A stretch of DNA of 64,000 bases from Helcobacillus massiliensis (GTDB lineage Bacteria; Actinomycetota; Actinomycetes; Actinomycetales; Dermabacteraceae). Position 1 is the stretch's first letter, and the number at the start of each line of letters is the position of its first letter. The notes under the pieces are model-generated. The model was not told the DNA's origin. It searched no databases and saw only the letters and a program-made list of their open reading frames with translations. This document shows positions 46,150-55,035 of this stretch, one piece after another. The translations under genes and the position numbers were made by a program. The stretch lies in the NCBI RefSeq assembly GCF_014191425.1, contig NZ_JACHWP010000003.1:123374-187373 (forward strand), read 5' to 3'.

Positions 46150-46841
46150 GCCACCGCCTGCTGGCCGACGACCCGATCGACCTCGACGCCGTTCACTCCC
46201 TGGTGCGCTCCCGCTACCCCGAAGCGACCCACAACCTCGACACCATCGAGATCGGTCAGGGCGCATCCTTGACCTCCGCGGGGGAGCGCGAACTCACCCT
46301 CGAGCCCGGTGACGCGGAGGGGATGGAGGATCTGATCGTCGCGATCGCCCGCCGCATCGGCGGGAAGGCGGAGCTGGAGGGCGGCCACGAGATCGAGCCG
46401 AGCCGCTTCGACGTTCCCGCCCTCGACGTCATCTCCCCGTACGCACTGGAGGAGGACGACACCCTCGCTGTGGTGAAGGGTCTCATCCGCGAAGCCGTGC
46501 TCGATGAGGGCCCCCACGCGAACGGAGCCGCCCACCAGATCTCCGCCGCCGTGTTCCCCTTCGCCGATGTCATCGTGCGGGCCCGGCCCCTCTTCGATGG
46601 CGAAGTGATGACGGTGGCGCACGTGGACTGGGTGAAGGAGGGCGCGGTCCGCTACCACGTGTCCCTCACGCAGCGGCCCGACCGCGAAGAGGGCCAGGGG
46701 CTCGATGACGCGGCCCGCCGGCGGATGGAGCGCGAGGCCTACCTGGCGTGCGCGGCGGTGGCCAAGCAGCTGCACGAGAAGGTCGGCGGATTCATCGTGG
46801 ACGGCGACGGCTTCCTCGTCAACCCCGACGACATCCACTGA
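46146..46841 (+). CDS. hypothetical protein downstream of dcd
   Basis: 231-residue acidic soluble protein with no recognised domain. Start ATG overlaps the dcd stop (ATGA) and an AAGGAGACC ribosome site precedes it, so it is co-translated with dcd. A nucleotide-linked role would be a guess. Confidence 0.75.
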   Translation: MSHRLLADDPIDLDAVHSLVRSRYPEATHNLDTIEIGQGASLTSAGERELTLEPGDAEGMEDLIVAIARRIGGKAELEGGHEIEPSRFDVPALDVISPYALEEDDTLAVVKGLIREAVLDEGPHANGAAHQISAAVFPFADVIVRARPLFDGEVMTVAHVDWVKEGAVRYHVSLTQRPDREEGQGLDDAARRRMEREAYLACAAVAKQLHEKVGGFIVDGDGFLVNPDDIH

Positions 46842-46862
46842 CGACGCCTCACCGCGCGGGCA

Positions 46863-48242
46863 TCACCCGTCGGCCTCCCGCTCCTCGGCGGGGGAGGGGC
46901 CGACGGGTGCCCGCCCCGCGGCACCGAGCCTGACCGGCAGGAACAGCACCAGGCCCAGCAGCAGCACCGCCACGATCCCGAGGATGCCCATCGTGACCCC
47001 GCCCAGGTGCGTCACCGCGAGGGTGAACGCGCCGGTGCCGAGGAATCCGAACGCGCGCCCCGAGGTGGCGTACAGGCCGAAGTTCTCGGTGTAGCGGTCC
47101 GGGTCGCTCAGGCGCGTCAGCAGGGTGCGGCTGGAGGCGTTGATCGGCCCCACGAAGAAGCACAGGGCAAGACCCGCCGCCCAGAACGCGGCCGCTGTGC
47201 CGGCTACGAGGATCACGCAGCCCAGCACGATCACCGCCACCAGGGACGCGACGATGACGGCGCGCGGACCCATCCGGTCCTCAACACGCCCACCGATGAA
47301 GACACCCACACCGGCGATGAGGTTTGCGGCGATGCCGAACACGATGATCATGACGGTGGAGAAGCCGTACGCACCGGCCGCGATCACACCGGCGAGTGTG
47401 AACACGGCGCCGAGCCCGTCGCGGTACACCGCTGACGCCACCAGGAAGTGCAGCATCTGCGGTTCGTCGCGCCACGTTCGCACGAGCCGGCGCCCGATCT
47501 GCCGGTAGCCGTCCCACGGGGTCCAGCGCGGGGCCGACGGGTCCCGCGGCGACGGCGGCACCCACCGCATGATCGGAAGGGTGAACACGACGATCCACAG
47601 GGCCGTGAACAGCGCGATGGCGCGCAGGTTCCAGCCGCGCTCAGAGGTGATGCCGAGCAGACCGGTGCCGGGCATCACGAACAGCACCAGCACCAGCACC
47701 ATGCAGATGATGGAGCCCCAGTAGCCGAGCGCCCACGCGGTCCCGGAGATGCGGCCGCGGTTCTGCTCCGTGGAGATCTGCGGCAGCACCGAGTTGACGA
47801 ACACCAGCGCCAGCTCCGAGGTGACCACGGCGGCGGCGATGAGGATGCAGCCCCACAGCACGAAGTCGGGGTCCATCGCGACCGTCACCATCAGCGCCAC
47901 CAGCACCCCGGTGGCGAGGGTGGTGATGCGCAGCAGGGTGTTGCGGTGGCCACCGGTGTCGGCGAGGGATCCGAGCAGAGGGGCGAGCAGTGCGACCGCG
48001 ACCGCGGCCCACATCTGGGTGCTGGACAGCAGCGCGGAGGCGCGGTCCGTGGCGGCCTGCGCCGCGGCGGGGTCCTCGATGCCGGCGGTGGCGACCCCGG
48101 TGGTGATGTACGCCGCGAACACGAAGGTGAGGATGACCGACGAGAAGGCGGAGATTCCCCAGTCCCATAGGCCGAACGCCCGGATCTGCGCGGCGAGGGC
48201 GGAACGGCGGGGCGTGAGTGGGCCCTCCTGAACTGCGGTCAT
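46863..48242 (-). CDS. MFS transporter, UMF1/Atg22-like
   Basis: 459 residues and about 12 hydrophobic helices. The N-terminal FGLWDWGISAFSSVILTF and LLGSLADTGGHRNTLLR, plus GAYGFSTVMIIVFGIAANLI, resemble the UMF1 (Atg22-like) permease group. Substrate unknown. The start at ATG 48242 is chosen because TATTCT lies 6 nt upstream; the longer frame upstream runs into the divergent mrp operon. Confidence 0.82.
   Translation of the reverse strand: MTAVQEGPLTPRRSALAAQIRAFGLWDWGISAFSSVILTFVFAAYITTGVATAGIEDPAAAQAATDRASALLSSTQMWAAVAVALLAPLLGSLADTGGHRNTLLRITTLATGVLVALMVTVAMDPDFVLWGCILIAAAVVTSELALVFVNSVLPQISTEQNRGRISGTAWALGYWGSIICMVLVLVLFVMPGTGLLGITSERGWNLRAIALFTALWIVVFTLPIMRWVPPSPRDPSAPRWTPWDGYRQIGRRLVRTWRDEPQMLHFLVASAVYRDGLGAVFTLAGVIAAGAYGFSTVMIIVFGIAANLIAGVGVFIGGRVEDRMGPRAVIVASLVAVIVLGCVILVAGTAAAFWAAGLALCFFVGPINASSRTLLTRLSDPDRYTENFGLYATSGRAFGFLGTGAFTLAVTHLGGVTMGILGIVAVLLLGLVLFLPVRLGAAGRAPVGPSPAEEREADG
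46866..46907. terminator. inverted repeat built from two GGCCGACGGG motifs
   Basis: CCCGTCGGCC (46866-46875) and GGCCGACGGG (46898-46907) face each other with flanking CTCCC/GGGAG pairing. The stem lies in the last codons of the MFS gene and 25 bases after the stop of the convergent gene, a position fitting a bidirectional terminator. Confidence 0.55.
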
Positions 48243-48248
48243 GATTCT

Positions 48249-48254
48249 AGAATA
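48249..48254 (-). promoter_or_regulatory. leaderless -10 box (TATTCT) for UMF1-type MFS gene
   Basis: On the minus strand TATTCT, then AGAATC and ATG 48242. It overlaps a 10-bp palindrome ATTCTAGAAT (48244-48253), a possible operator. Confidence 0.5.
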
Positions 48255-48268
48255 GGCGGCGCGGTCGT

Positions 48269-48274
48269 TAGACT
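48269..48274 (+). promoter_or_regulatory. -10 box (TAGACT) of the mrp operon
   Basis: TAGACT would place the transcript start near 48281, giving a 34-nt leader with GGAGAA (48305-48310) before GTG 48315. Confidence 0.5.
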
Positions 48275-48314
48275 GGGACCATTCCACCCTTCCCCGGCCA
48301 GGACGGAGAACGCC

Positions 48315-51194
48315 GTGTTCACAGCTCTCGCCGTCCACTTCGCCGCGGCGGCGCTCGCGCCGGCCCTCGTGCGCCGCCTGGGACGCGGAGCCTTCTACCT
48401 GCTCGCCCTGGTGCCGGCCGCCACCGCCGTGTACGCCGCGGTGCTGGGTCCGCAGGTGATCGCCGGCTCCCCCGTGGTGGAGGCGCACCCGTGGATCCCG
48501 CAGTTGGGCATGACGCTCACGCTGCGGCTCGATGCTCTTTCCTGGGTGTTCCTGCTGATCGTCTCCGGCATCGGCGCCCTGATCTTCGCCTACTGCGCCC
48601 GCTACTTCAGTGACTCCGAGCCCGGGCTGGGCCGCTTCGCCGGCGTCCTGCTGGCGTTCGCCGGTGCTATGGCGGGTCTCGTCATCGCCGACGACATGAT
48701 GCTCCTGTTCATCTTCTGGGAGCTCACCACGATCTTCTCGTACCTGCTGATCGGGCACTACCTGACGAAGCAGGCGTCGCGCCGCGCCGCCATGAACGCA
48801 CTGATCTCCACCACCATCGGCGGCCTGGCGATGATGGTGGGGTTGCTGATCATCGCACACGACGCGGACTCCATGCTGCTCTCGGACGTGCTTCAACGCC
48901 CGGAATCCGTCGGCGTGGTGGCCCTCGTGCTGGTGCTGGTCGGCTGCGCCACCAAGAGCGCGCTCGTGCCCGGGCATTTCTGGCTGCCGGGCGCGATGGC
49001 CGCCCCCACCCCGGTGTCCGCGTACCTGCATGCCGCTGCGATGGTGAAGGCCGGCATCTACCTGCTGCTGCGGATGGCGCCGTCACTGGAGCTCTACGAT
49101 TCGCTGCGGATCGCGGCGGCTGTTCTCGGTGTGGCCACGATGGTCCTCGGCGGCTGGCGGGCCCTGCGCCAGTTCGACATCAAACTGCTCCTCGCCTACG
49201 GCACCGTGTCGCAGCTCGGCTTCATGGCCGCGATCGCTGCCCTCGCCACCGATCAGGCCGTGTTCGCGGCGGTGGCGCTCGTGATCGGGCACGCCCTGTT
49301 CAAAGCGTCCCTGTTCATGGTGGTCGGTGCGATCGACAAGTCGTACGGCACGCGTGACCTGCGGCGCCTGCACGGCGTGTGGAACGACGCCCCCGCCCTC
49401 GGCATCATCGCGATCCTCGCTGCCGCGTCGATGGCGGCGATCCCGCCGCTGTATGGGTTCATGGCGAAGGAAGCGGTGTTCACCGCGATGCACGAAATGG
49501 GCGGCTGGGGCCTGCCGGTTCTGGTCGGCGTCACCGCCGGTTCCGTGCTCACCGTCGCCTATTCGTGGCGGTTCATCGCCGGGGTGTTCCCCGGTGAGGG
49601 AGGCATCCTGGAGCGGCCCGTCCCCGTTCTGTTCTGGGCCCCCGCGGCGCTGCTCGTGGCAGTCTCTGCTGCTCTGATCCCGCTGGTGGGAGCTCTGAAC
49701 ACTGTGCTGCACGCGATCGTCACCGGCCCGTTCGACCTGCACGTCGTCCCCGTGCTCGGTCTCCCGCTGCTGGCCAGCGGCATCGCCATCGTCGGCGGTG
49801 TCCTCCTCGCGCTGTGGGCCGACGGGTTCGAGGCGCTCCAGAAGCGCGTCTCCCCGCTGGAGCGGCCGTGGGGGAAGTATGTGGACGCCGAACGCGGCTT
49901 CCGTTCATTCATGCGCGGCATCGACCTTGTGTCGGTGAAGACCACCGCCCAGTACCAGAGGGGCTCCCTGCCGCTGACGGTCGGCACGATCCTCGGTGTG
50001 ATGATCATGCTGGCTGGTGTGCTGATCCTGACCCGCGGCTTCTGGCCGCAGAACGTTGTGGCGTTCCACCACTGGAGCGAAGCAGCGATCGCGGTGCTCG
50101 CCATCGGCGCCGGCATCGGCGCGGCGAGGAGTCGCCGGCGCCTGCGTGCCGCGCTGCTGCTGACCGGCAGCGGCTACGCCGTGGCGCTGCTGTTCATGGT
50201 GGCGGGCGCCCCCGATGTTGCGGCCACGCAGCTTCTGGTGGAGACCGTGGTGACGGTGGTGTTCGTGCTCGTGCTGCGCCGCCTGCCCACCCACTTCTCC
50301 ATCCGGCCCCTCAAGCGGGACCAGTGGTCCCGGTGGATCTTCGCGATCGGCACCGCGATCGTGGTGTGCCTCGTCGCCGTGTACGCGGCGTCCGCGCGCA
50401 GCGCCGATCCGACGGGACCCGACCTCATCGACGCGGGCTACGAGATCGGCGGCGGCCACAACACAGTGAACGTGACGCTCGTGGATGCCCGCGTGTGGGA
50501 CACCATGGGCGAGATCGCGGTGCTGCTCGTGGTGGCCTCCGGGGTGGCGTCCCTGCTGTTCGTCACCAAGAGCGAGAACCATGTGATCCGCGTGCGGGAT
50601 GTGAACCAGACCGTGCCGGTGTGGCGCCGCAGCCAGGACGCGGACCTGCCGGACAACATCACCCACTTCGACGCCACCCCGGAGGAGGCCGACGGCAACC
50701 GCTGGCACACCTGGCTGCACGCCTCGAAGACCCTCGCCCCGGAGCGCCGCCTCGTGATGATCGAAGTGATCACCCGCGTGGTGTTCCCGCTGCTGATGGT
50801 GCTGTCGGTGTACCTGCTGATGGCGGGCCACAACCACCCCGGCGGCGGCTTCGCCGGCGGTCTTGTGGCCGGTCTCGCCGTCACACTGCGCTACCTCGCC
50901 GGCGGCCGGTTCGAATTGGCGGAGGCGATGCCGGTGCAGGCTGGGCATGTGCTCGGCGCCGGCATGGCGATCGCTGTGCTCTCCGGCGCCGCGCCCCTGC
51001 TGTGGGGCGGCGGCATCTTCGACTCCGTGGTCCTGCACCCCGTTGTGCCGGTGATCGGCGAGGTGGAGCTCGCCAGCGCCCTTGTGTTCGACATCGGCGT
51101 GTACCTCGTGGTGTTCGGCATGGTGCTGGACTTCCTGCGCACCCTCGGTGAGCAGATCGATCGACAGCAGGAGGCTGAGCTCAGTGCCCATTAG
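48315..51194 (+). CDS. mrpA: Mrp/Mnh Na+/H+ antiporter subunit A (MrpA-MrpB fusion)
   Basis: Largest subunit of the multisubunit Na+/H+ antiporter, related to complex I NuoL. 959 residues: proton-pumping antiporter domain (LLFIFWELTTIFSYLLIGHY, GHFWLPGAMAAPTPVSAYLH, HALFKASLFMVVGAID), then the MrpA C-terminal domain, then an MrpB-like domain (GHNHPGGGFAGGLVAGLAVT), so no separate mrpB is needed. GTG start after GGAGAA. First of six overlapping or abutting genes. Confidence 0.95.
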   Translation: MFTALAVHFAAAALAPALVRRLGRGAFYLLALVPAATAVYAAVLGPQVIAGSPVVEAHPWIPQLGMTLTLRLDALSWVFLLIVSGIGALIFAYCARYFSDSEPGLGRFAGVLLAFAGAMAGLVIADDMMLLFIFWELTTIFSYLLIGHYLTKQASRRAAMNALISTTIGGLAMMVGLLIIAHDADSMLLSDVLQRPESVGVVALVLVLVGCATKSALVPGHFWLPGAMAAPTPVSAYLHAAAMVKAGIYLLLRMAPSLELYDSLRIAAAVLGVATMVLGGWRALRQFDIKLLLAYGTVSQLGFMAAIAALATDQAVFAAVALVIGHALFKASLFMVVGAIDKSYGTRDLRRLHGVWNDAPALGIIAILAAASMAAIPPLYGFMAKEAVFTAMHEMGGWGLPVLVGVTAGSVLTVAYSWRFIAGVFPGEGGILERPVPVLFWAPAALLVAVSAALIPLVGALNTVLHAIVTGPFDLHVVPVLGLPLLASGIAIVGGVLLALWADGFEALQKRVSPLERPWGKYVDAERGFRSFMRGIDLVSVKTTAQYQRGSLPLTVGTILGVMIMLAGVLILTRGFWPQNVVAFHHWSEAAIAVLAIGAGIGAARSRRRLRAALLLTGSGYAVALLFMVAGAPDVAATQLLVETVVTVVFVLVLRRLPTHFSIRPLKRDQWSRWIFAIGTAIVVCLVAVYAASARSADPTGPDLIDAGYEIGGGHNTVNVTLVDARVWDTMGEIAVLLVVASGVASLLFVTKSENHVIRVRDVNQTVPVWRRSQDADLPDNITHFDATPEEADGNRWHTWLHASKTLAPERRLVMIEVITRVVFPLLMVLSVYLLMAGHNHPGGGFAGGLVAGLAVTLRYLAGGRFELAEAMPVQAGHVLGAGMAIAVLSGAAPLLWGGGIFDSVVLHPVVPVIGEVELASALVFDIGVYLVVFGMVLDFLRTLGEQIDRQQEAELSAH

Positions 51195-51777
51195 CCTCAC
51201 ACTCGTCATCGTCTCCGGTGTGCTCATCGCCTGCGGTGTGTACCTGGTGCTGGAGCGCACCCTGACCCGCATCATCATGGGGTTCGTGCTGCTGTCCAAC
51301 GGCATCAACCTGCTGTTCCTGATGGCGATCGGTGTGCCCGGCAGGCCCCCGTTCCAGGGGGCGGCGCCGGTGGAGGAGATGAGCGACCCGCTGCCGATGG
51401 CGATGGTGCTGACCGCGATCGTCATCTCGATGGCGCTGTCCGCGTTCGGGATGGCGCTGGCGCACCGCGCCTGGCAGCTGTTCGGCCACGACGAGGTCCC
51501 CGACGACGTCGAGGACCGACGGGTCCGGGCGCGCACCCGTCGGCGCCGCTCCTCGAAGGCGACCGGGACGCCGACAGGCCCCCAGCGGGCCCTCGTGGAC
51601 CTCGTCGGCGCCGAGGCCGACTTCCCCGACGACGACCATGACGAGATCTCCGACGACCTCACCTCCGACGACCACGTCGAAGGCCCGGAGACGGAGGCTG
51701 ATGAGGAGACCGTGCGCACCGTGATCATCCCGCCGAAGGGCCAGCGAGGCAGTCGGCCGACGGGAGGGGAGTGCTGA
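51184..51777 (+). CDS. mrpC: Mrp/Mnh antiporter subunit C (long acidic tail)
   Basis: NuoK-like three-helix subunit (residues 1-105; GFVLLSNGINLLFLMAIG, PLPMAMVLTAIVISMALSAF). The family averages about 115 residues; here about 85 more follow, first Arg-rich (RRVRARTRRRR), then strongly acidic (DDDHDEISDDLTSDD), probably cytoplasmic and disordered. GTG start overlaps the end of mrpA. Confidence 0.93.
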   Translation: MPISLTLVIVSGVLIACGVYLVLERTLTRIIMGFVLLSNGINLLFLMAIGVPGRPPFQGAAPVEEMSDPLPMAMVLTAIVISMALSAFGMALAHRAWQLFGHDEVPDDVEDRRVRARTRRRRSSKATGTPTGPQRALVDLVGAEADFPDDDHDEISDDLTSDDHVEGPETEADEETVRTVIIPPKGQRGSRPTGGEC

Positions 51778-53339
51778 TGGATCCGGCAACCCTCATCGCC
51801 CTGCCGGTCATGCTGCCGCTGCTGGGCGCGGCCGTGGCCCTGCTGACCCGCCGACGCCACCGCCTGCAGCTGTGGGTCACCATCTCCACCCTGGTCGCGA
51901 TCCTCGCGGTCGCGGCCATGCTGGTGTTCTACGCCCACACCGGTGACGTGATGGTCCTCCAGATCGGCCGCTGGACCCCGCAGCTCGGGATCGTGCTGGT
52001 CGTCGACCGCCTATCAGCGCTGATGCTGCTGGTGTCCTCCATCGTGACGCTCGCGGTCCTCGTCTACTCCAGTGCGCAGTCGAACGCGGGGCGCGCCGAG
52101 CGGACACCCGTGGCGATCTTCCACCCGTCCTACCTGGTGCTGGTGGCGGGAGTGTCGATCGCGTTCGTGGCGGGCGACCTGTTCAACCTGTACGTCGGGT
52201 TCGAAGTGCTGCTGTCGGCATCGTTCGTGCTGCTCACCCTCGGCGGCTCGAAGGAACGAGTCCGAGCCGCCACGGTGTACGTCATCGTGTCGATGCTGTC
52301 CTCCATGATCTTCCTGGTGGGGATCGCCGCCGTCTACATGGCCGTGGGCACCGTGAACTTCGCTGAGATCGCTGTGCGCATGGACCACATCAGTGAGAGC
52401 ACGCGGCTGATGATCGAGTTCGTGCTGCTCGTGGCGTTCGGTGTGAAGGCGGCGATCTTCCCGCTGTCGGCCTGGCTGCCCGACTCGTACCCCACCGCAC
52501 CCGCTCCCGTCACCGCCGTGTTCGCGGGTCTGCTCACCAAGGTGGGCATCTACGCGATCATCCGCCTGGAGACCCTCCTGTTCCCGTTCTCGGAGATCTC
52601 CACCCTGCTGCTGGTGGCGGCCGGTCTGTCACTGATCATCGGCATCTTCGGTGCGATCGCCCAGACGGACCTGAAGCGCGTGCTGTCCTTCACCCTGGTC
52701 AGCCACATGGGGTACATGCTGTTCGGCATCGGAGTGTCCACCCAGTTGGGGATGACCGCGACCGTGTTCTACGTGGCGCACCACATCACCGTGCAGTCCA
52801 CCCTGTTCCTCGCCGCCGGGCTCGTGGAGTACAGGGGCGGGTCCACGAATCTGGCGAAGCTGGGCGGGCTGGCGAAGCTGTCCCCGGTGATCGCGATCCT
52901 GTTCTTCATCCCGGCGATGAACCTCGCCGGCATCCCGCCGTTCTCCGGCTTCATCGGGAAGGTGGGGCTGATCCGCGCCGGCATCCAGTCGGACACCTGG
53001 CTGTCCTGGACCCTCGTGGCGGTGTCCGTGATCGCCAGCCTGCTGACACTGTACGCCATTGCGAAGGTGTGGAACCGCGCGTTCTGGCAGTCGGCGCCGC
53101 CCGAGGTGCTGAAGCAGAACCCGGACATCCCCGAGGCGCCGTACGCCGCGACCGCCGCCCTGGTGGCCGTGACCATCGCGCTGACGGTGGTGGCGGGTCC
53201 GCTGATGGGCTACGCCGAGGAGGCGGCGAAGTCGCTGCAGGCGCGCGCCCCGTATGTGAGAGCGGTGCTGGGCGATGAGGGCGTGGACCGCATCGTGTAC
53301 CGGCTCGGTGAGGACGGGCAGCGGGTGGTGCAGCGATGA
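51777..53339 (+). CDS. mrpD: Mrp/Mnh antiporter subunit D
   Basis: NuoN/NuoM-like proton-conducting subunit, 520 residues and about 14 helices. FGVKAAIFPLSAWLPDSYPT, QTDLKRVLSFTLVSHMGYML and NLAGIPPFSGFIGK are typical. ATG shares a base with the mrpC stop (TGATG). Confidence 0.95.
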   Translation: MDPATLIALPVMLPLLGAAVALLTRRRHRLQLWVTISTLVAILAVAAMLVFYAHTGDVMVLQIGRWTPQLGIVLVVDRLSALMLLVSSIVTLAVLVYSSAQSNAGRAERTPVAIFHPSYLVLVAGVSIAFVAGDLFNLYVGFEVLLSASFVLLTLGGSKERVRAATVYVIVSMLSSMIFLVGIAAVYMAVGTVNFAEIAVRMDHISESTRLMIEFVLLVAFGVKAAIFPLSAWLPDSYPTAPAPVTAVFAGLLTKVGIYAIIRLETLLFPFSEISTLLLVAAGLSLIIGIFGAIAQTDLKRVLSFTLVSHMGYMLFGIGVSTQLGMTATVFYVAHHITVQSTLFLAAGLVEYRGGSTNLAKLGGLAKLSPVIAILFFIPAMNLAGIPPFSGFIGKVGLIRAGIQSDTWLSWTLVAVSVIASLLTLYAIAKVWNRAFWQSAPPEVLKQNPDIPEAPYAATAALVAVTIALTVVAGPLMGYAEEAAKSLQARAPYVRAVLGDEGVDRIVYRLGEDGQRVVQR

Positions 53340-53905
53340 GCGAGCTCAGCAGGCGCCTGCGCGGCCTTCCCGAGCATGTGATCGGCATAGCGGTCTCACT
53401 GATCGTGTGGTGCGGTCTGTGGGGCGGGCCGACGCTTCTGAACGTAGTGGGAGGGGTCGCTGTCGTCCTCCTGCTGGAGCTGATCTTCCCGATGCCGGCG
53501 ATCGGTCGCGAGTTGACTGTGCGACCGGTGGCGGCGGTGATGTTCCTCGCCCGGTTCTTCTTCGACATGTTCCGCTCCGGCCTGGAGGTGGCCTGGGCGG
53601 CGATCCGGCCGCGGCCGGTCCCCGACTGCTCGGTGGTGGGGGTGCAGCTGCGGTCCAGATCGGACCTGTTCCTCACCTTCACCGCGATGCTCGCCACCCT
53701 CATCCCGGGTTCCGTGGTGGTGGAGGCGCAGCGCTCCAGCGGAACGGTGTTCCTCCACGCCTTCGACGTCACCACCCCCGAGGAGGTGGAGGAGTTCCGC
53801 CAGTCCATCCTCGACCAGGAGGAGCGGGCCCTGCGGGCATTCGCCCGGCGCGAGGTTCTCGAAGGGGCCGGCTTCAGCGTCCGGAAGGGAGGGCGCGATG
53901 CCTGA
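53336..53905 (+). CDS. mrpE: Mrp/Mnh antiporter subunit E
   Basis: 189-residue subunit with N-terminal helices and a cytoplasmic domain (TFTAMLATLIPGSVVVEAQR, FLHAFDV). ATG overlaps the mrpD stop by 4 nt. Confidence 0.93.
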   Translation: MSELSRRLRGLPEHVIGIAVSLIVWCGLWGGPTLLNVVGGVAVVLLLELIFPMPAIGRELTVRPVAAVMFLARFFFDMFRSGLEVAWAAIRPRPVPDCSVVGVQLRSRSDLFLTFTAMLATLIPGSVVVEAQRSSGTVFLHAFDVTTPEEVEEFRQSILDQEERALRAFARREVLEGAGFSVRKGGRDA

Positions 53906-54200
53906 CTGGGTGATTCTGGTGGCGGGCATCATCCTGTCCCTGTCCACGATCCCGGTGATCTACCGGATGGTGGCGGGCCCCACGATCCTCGACCGGTCGG
54001 TGGGGGCGGACATGCTGATGGTGTTCGTGCTGCTCGCACTGGCGCTGTTCACAGCGGCCACGCATTCCACCTTCGCCATTGTCGGGATGTTCGCGATCAC
54101 TGCGCTCGGCTTCATCGGCACGATGGCGGTTGCCCGTTTCGTGTCCCGTGAGGAGACTTCGCAGGCGAAGGACAAGAGTGACGGGGTGAAGCAGCTGTGA
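53898..54200 (+). CDS. mrpF: Mrp/Mnh antiporter subunit F
   Basis: 100-residue three-helix subunit; RMVAGPTILDRSVGADML is the family signature. Overlaps mrpE by 8 nt and mrpG by 4 nt. Confidence 0.93.
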   Translation: MPDWVILVAGIILSLSTIPVIYRMVAGPTILDRSVGADMLMVFVLLALALFTAATHSTFAIVGMFAITALGFIGTMAVARFVSREETSQAKDKSDGVKQL

Positions 54201-54754
54201 CGGCGTTCCTCTCCAGTGCTCTTGTGCTCGCCGGCGCGATCATCGCCGGCATCTCCACCATCGGACTGCTGCGCTTCCCGGATGTCCTCACGCGGATGCA
54301 TGCGGCGTCGAAGCCCCAGACGGTGGGGATGATCCTGTTCCTCGTGGGCGTCGCAATCGATGTGGGCTCCGTCAGCGTGGCGGCCCTGCTGGCGATGGTG
54401 GGCCTTGCCCAGATGGTGACCGTGCCGGCGTCCAGTGCGATGGTGGGCCGGGCCGCGTTCCGCCGCGGCTTCATCCACGACGGTGAGTATGCGGTCGATG
54501 AGCTGTCGCCCCGCCTGGCGATGGGCGGGGAGCCCGATGATGACGACGACGGGTTCATCGACGAGTACGCGGGGCCGGGGGATGCCGATCCGGCGAGCGC
54601 GGAGTCGCTGCCGGACAACCGGTTCATCCACACCTCGGGGCTGGACCTGGCGGAGCTGAAGAGCTGGGCTGCAGACTCCGGCACGGACGGCCGCGTGGAT
54701 CTCGGTCCCGAGGACGACCGGACCGACCGCGACGCGCCGAACCGCCCCGCCTGA
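54197..54754 (+). CDS. mrpG: Mrp/Mnh antiporter subunit G (long acidic tail)
   Basis: Residues 1-100 form the three-helix MrpG domain (GLLRFPDVLTRMHAASKPQT is diagnostic). About 80 further residues are acidic and probably disordered (EPDDDDDGFIDEY). It starts with GTG overlapping mrpF. Last gene of the operon. Confidence 0.92.
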   Translation: MTAFLSSALVLAGAIIAGISTIGLLRFPDVLTRMHAASKPQTVGMILFLVGVAIDVGSVSVAALLAMVGLAQMVTVPASSAMVGRAAFRRGFIHDGEYAVDELSPRLAMGGEPDDDDDGFIDEYAGPGDADPASAESLPDNRFIHTSGLDLAELKSWAADSGTDGRVDLGPEDDRTDRDAPNRPA

Positions 54755-54799
54755 ACCGGCGCCCGGAACCGGCACCCCTCGCTTCCGCGAACTTCAGGT

Positions 54800-54839
54800 G
54801 AATCATCCACCTCAGGACGGCCCGTGAGGTGGATGATTC
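54800..54839. repeat. perfect 15-bp inverted repeat
   Basis: Arms GAATCATCCACCTCA (54800-54814) and TGAGGTGGATGATTC (54825-54839) match without mismatch around a 10-nt loop. It sits 46 bases after mrpG and is less G/C-rich than its surroundings. It may be the mrp terminator, or a binding or recombination site. No second copy was seen in the window. Confidence 0.85.
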
Positions 54840-54910
54840 GCCGCACGTTCGGAAACAGGTGGGGGCGGGGGAGAGAGGGTGGGGCGGCCCACGCCGCCGG
54901 GCATGACAAA

Positions 54911-54958
54911 GCGGCCGACGTCCACCGGCCCCATCTAGGGCCAGCAGCCGTCGGCCGC
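54911..54958. terminator. convergent-gene terminator hairpin
   Basis: Outer arms GCGGCCGAC (54911-54919) and GTCGGCCGC (54950-54958) enclose an inner GGCCC/GGGCC hairpin (54927-54942). Lies between the ends of mrpG and fhs. The rest of 54755-55035 shows no gene, only a further palindrome GGCTCAGCTGAGCC (54992-55005). Confidence 0.65.
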
Positions 54959-55035
54959 CGCTGTCAGGTGATCAGGGCTCCCGGCCGGTCGGGCTCAGCT
55001 GAGCCGACTCGGACCGGGTGCCTGACCTGATCCGA

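Noticed and set aside
46863..49031. Extended 722-residue version of the MFS protein
   Set aside because: The extension overlaps mrpA and lacks membrane features; the leaderless ATG at 48242 fits better.
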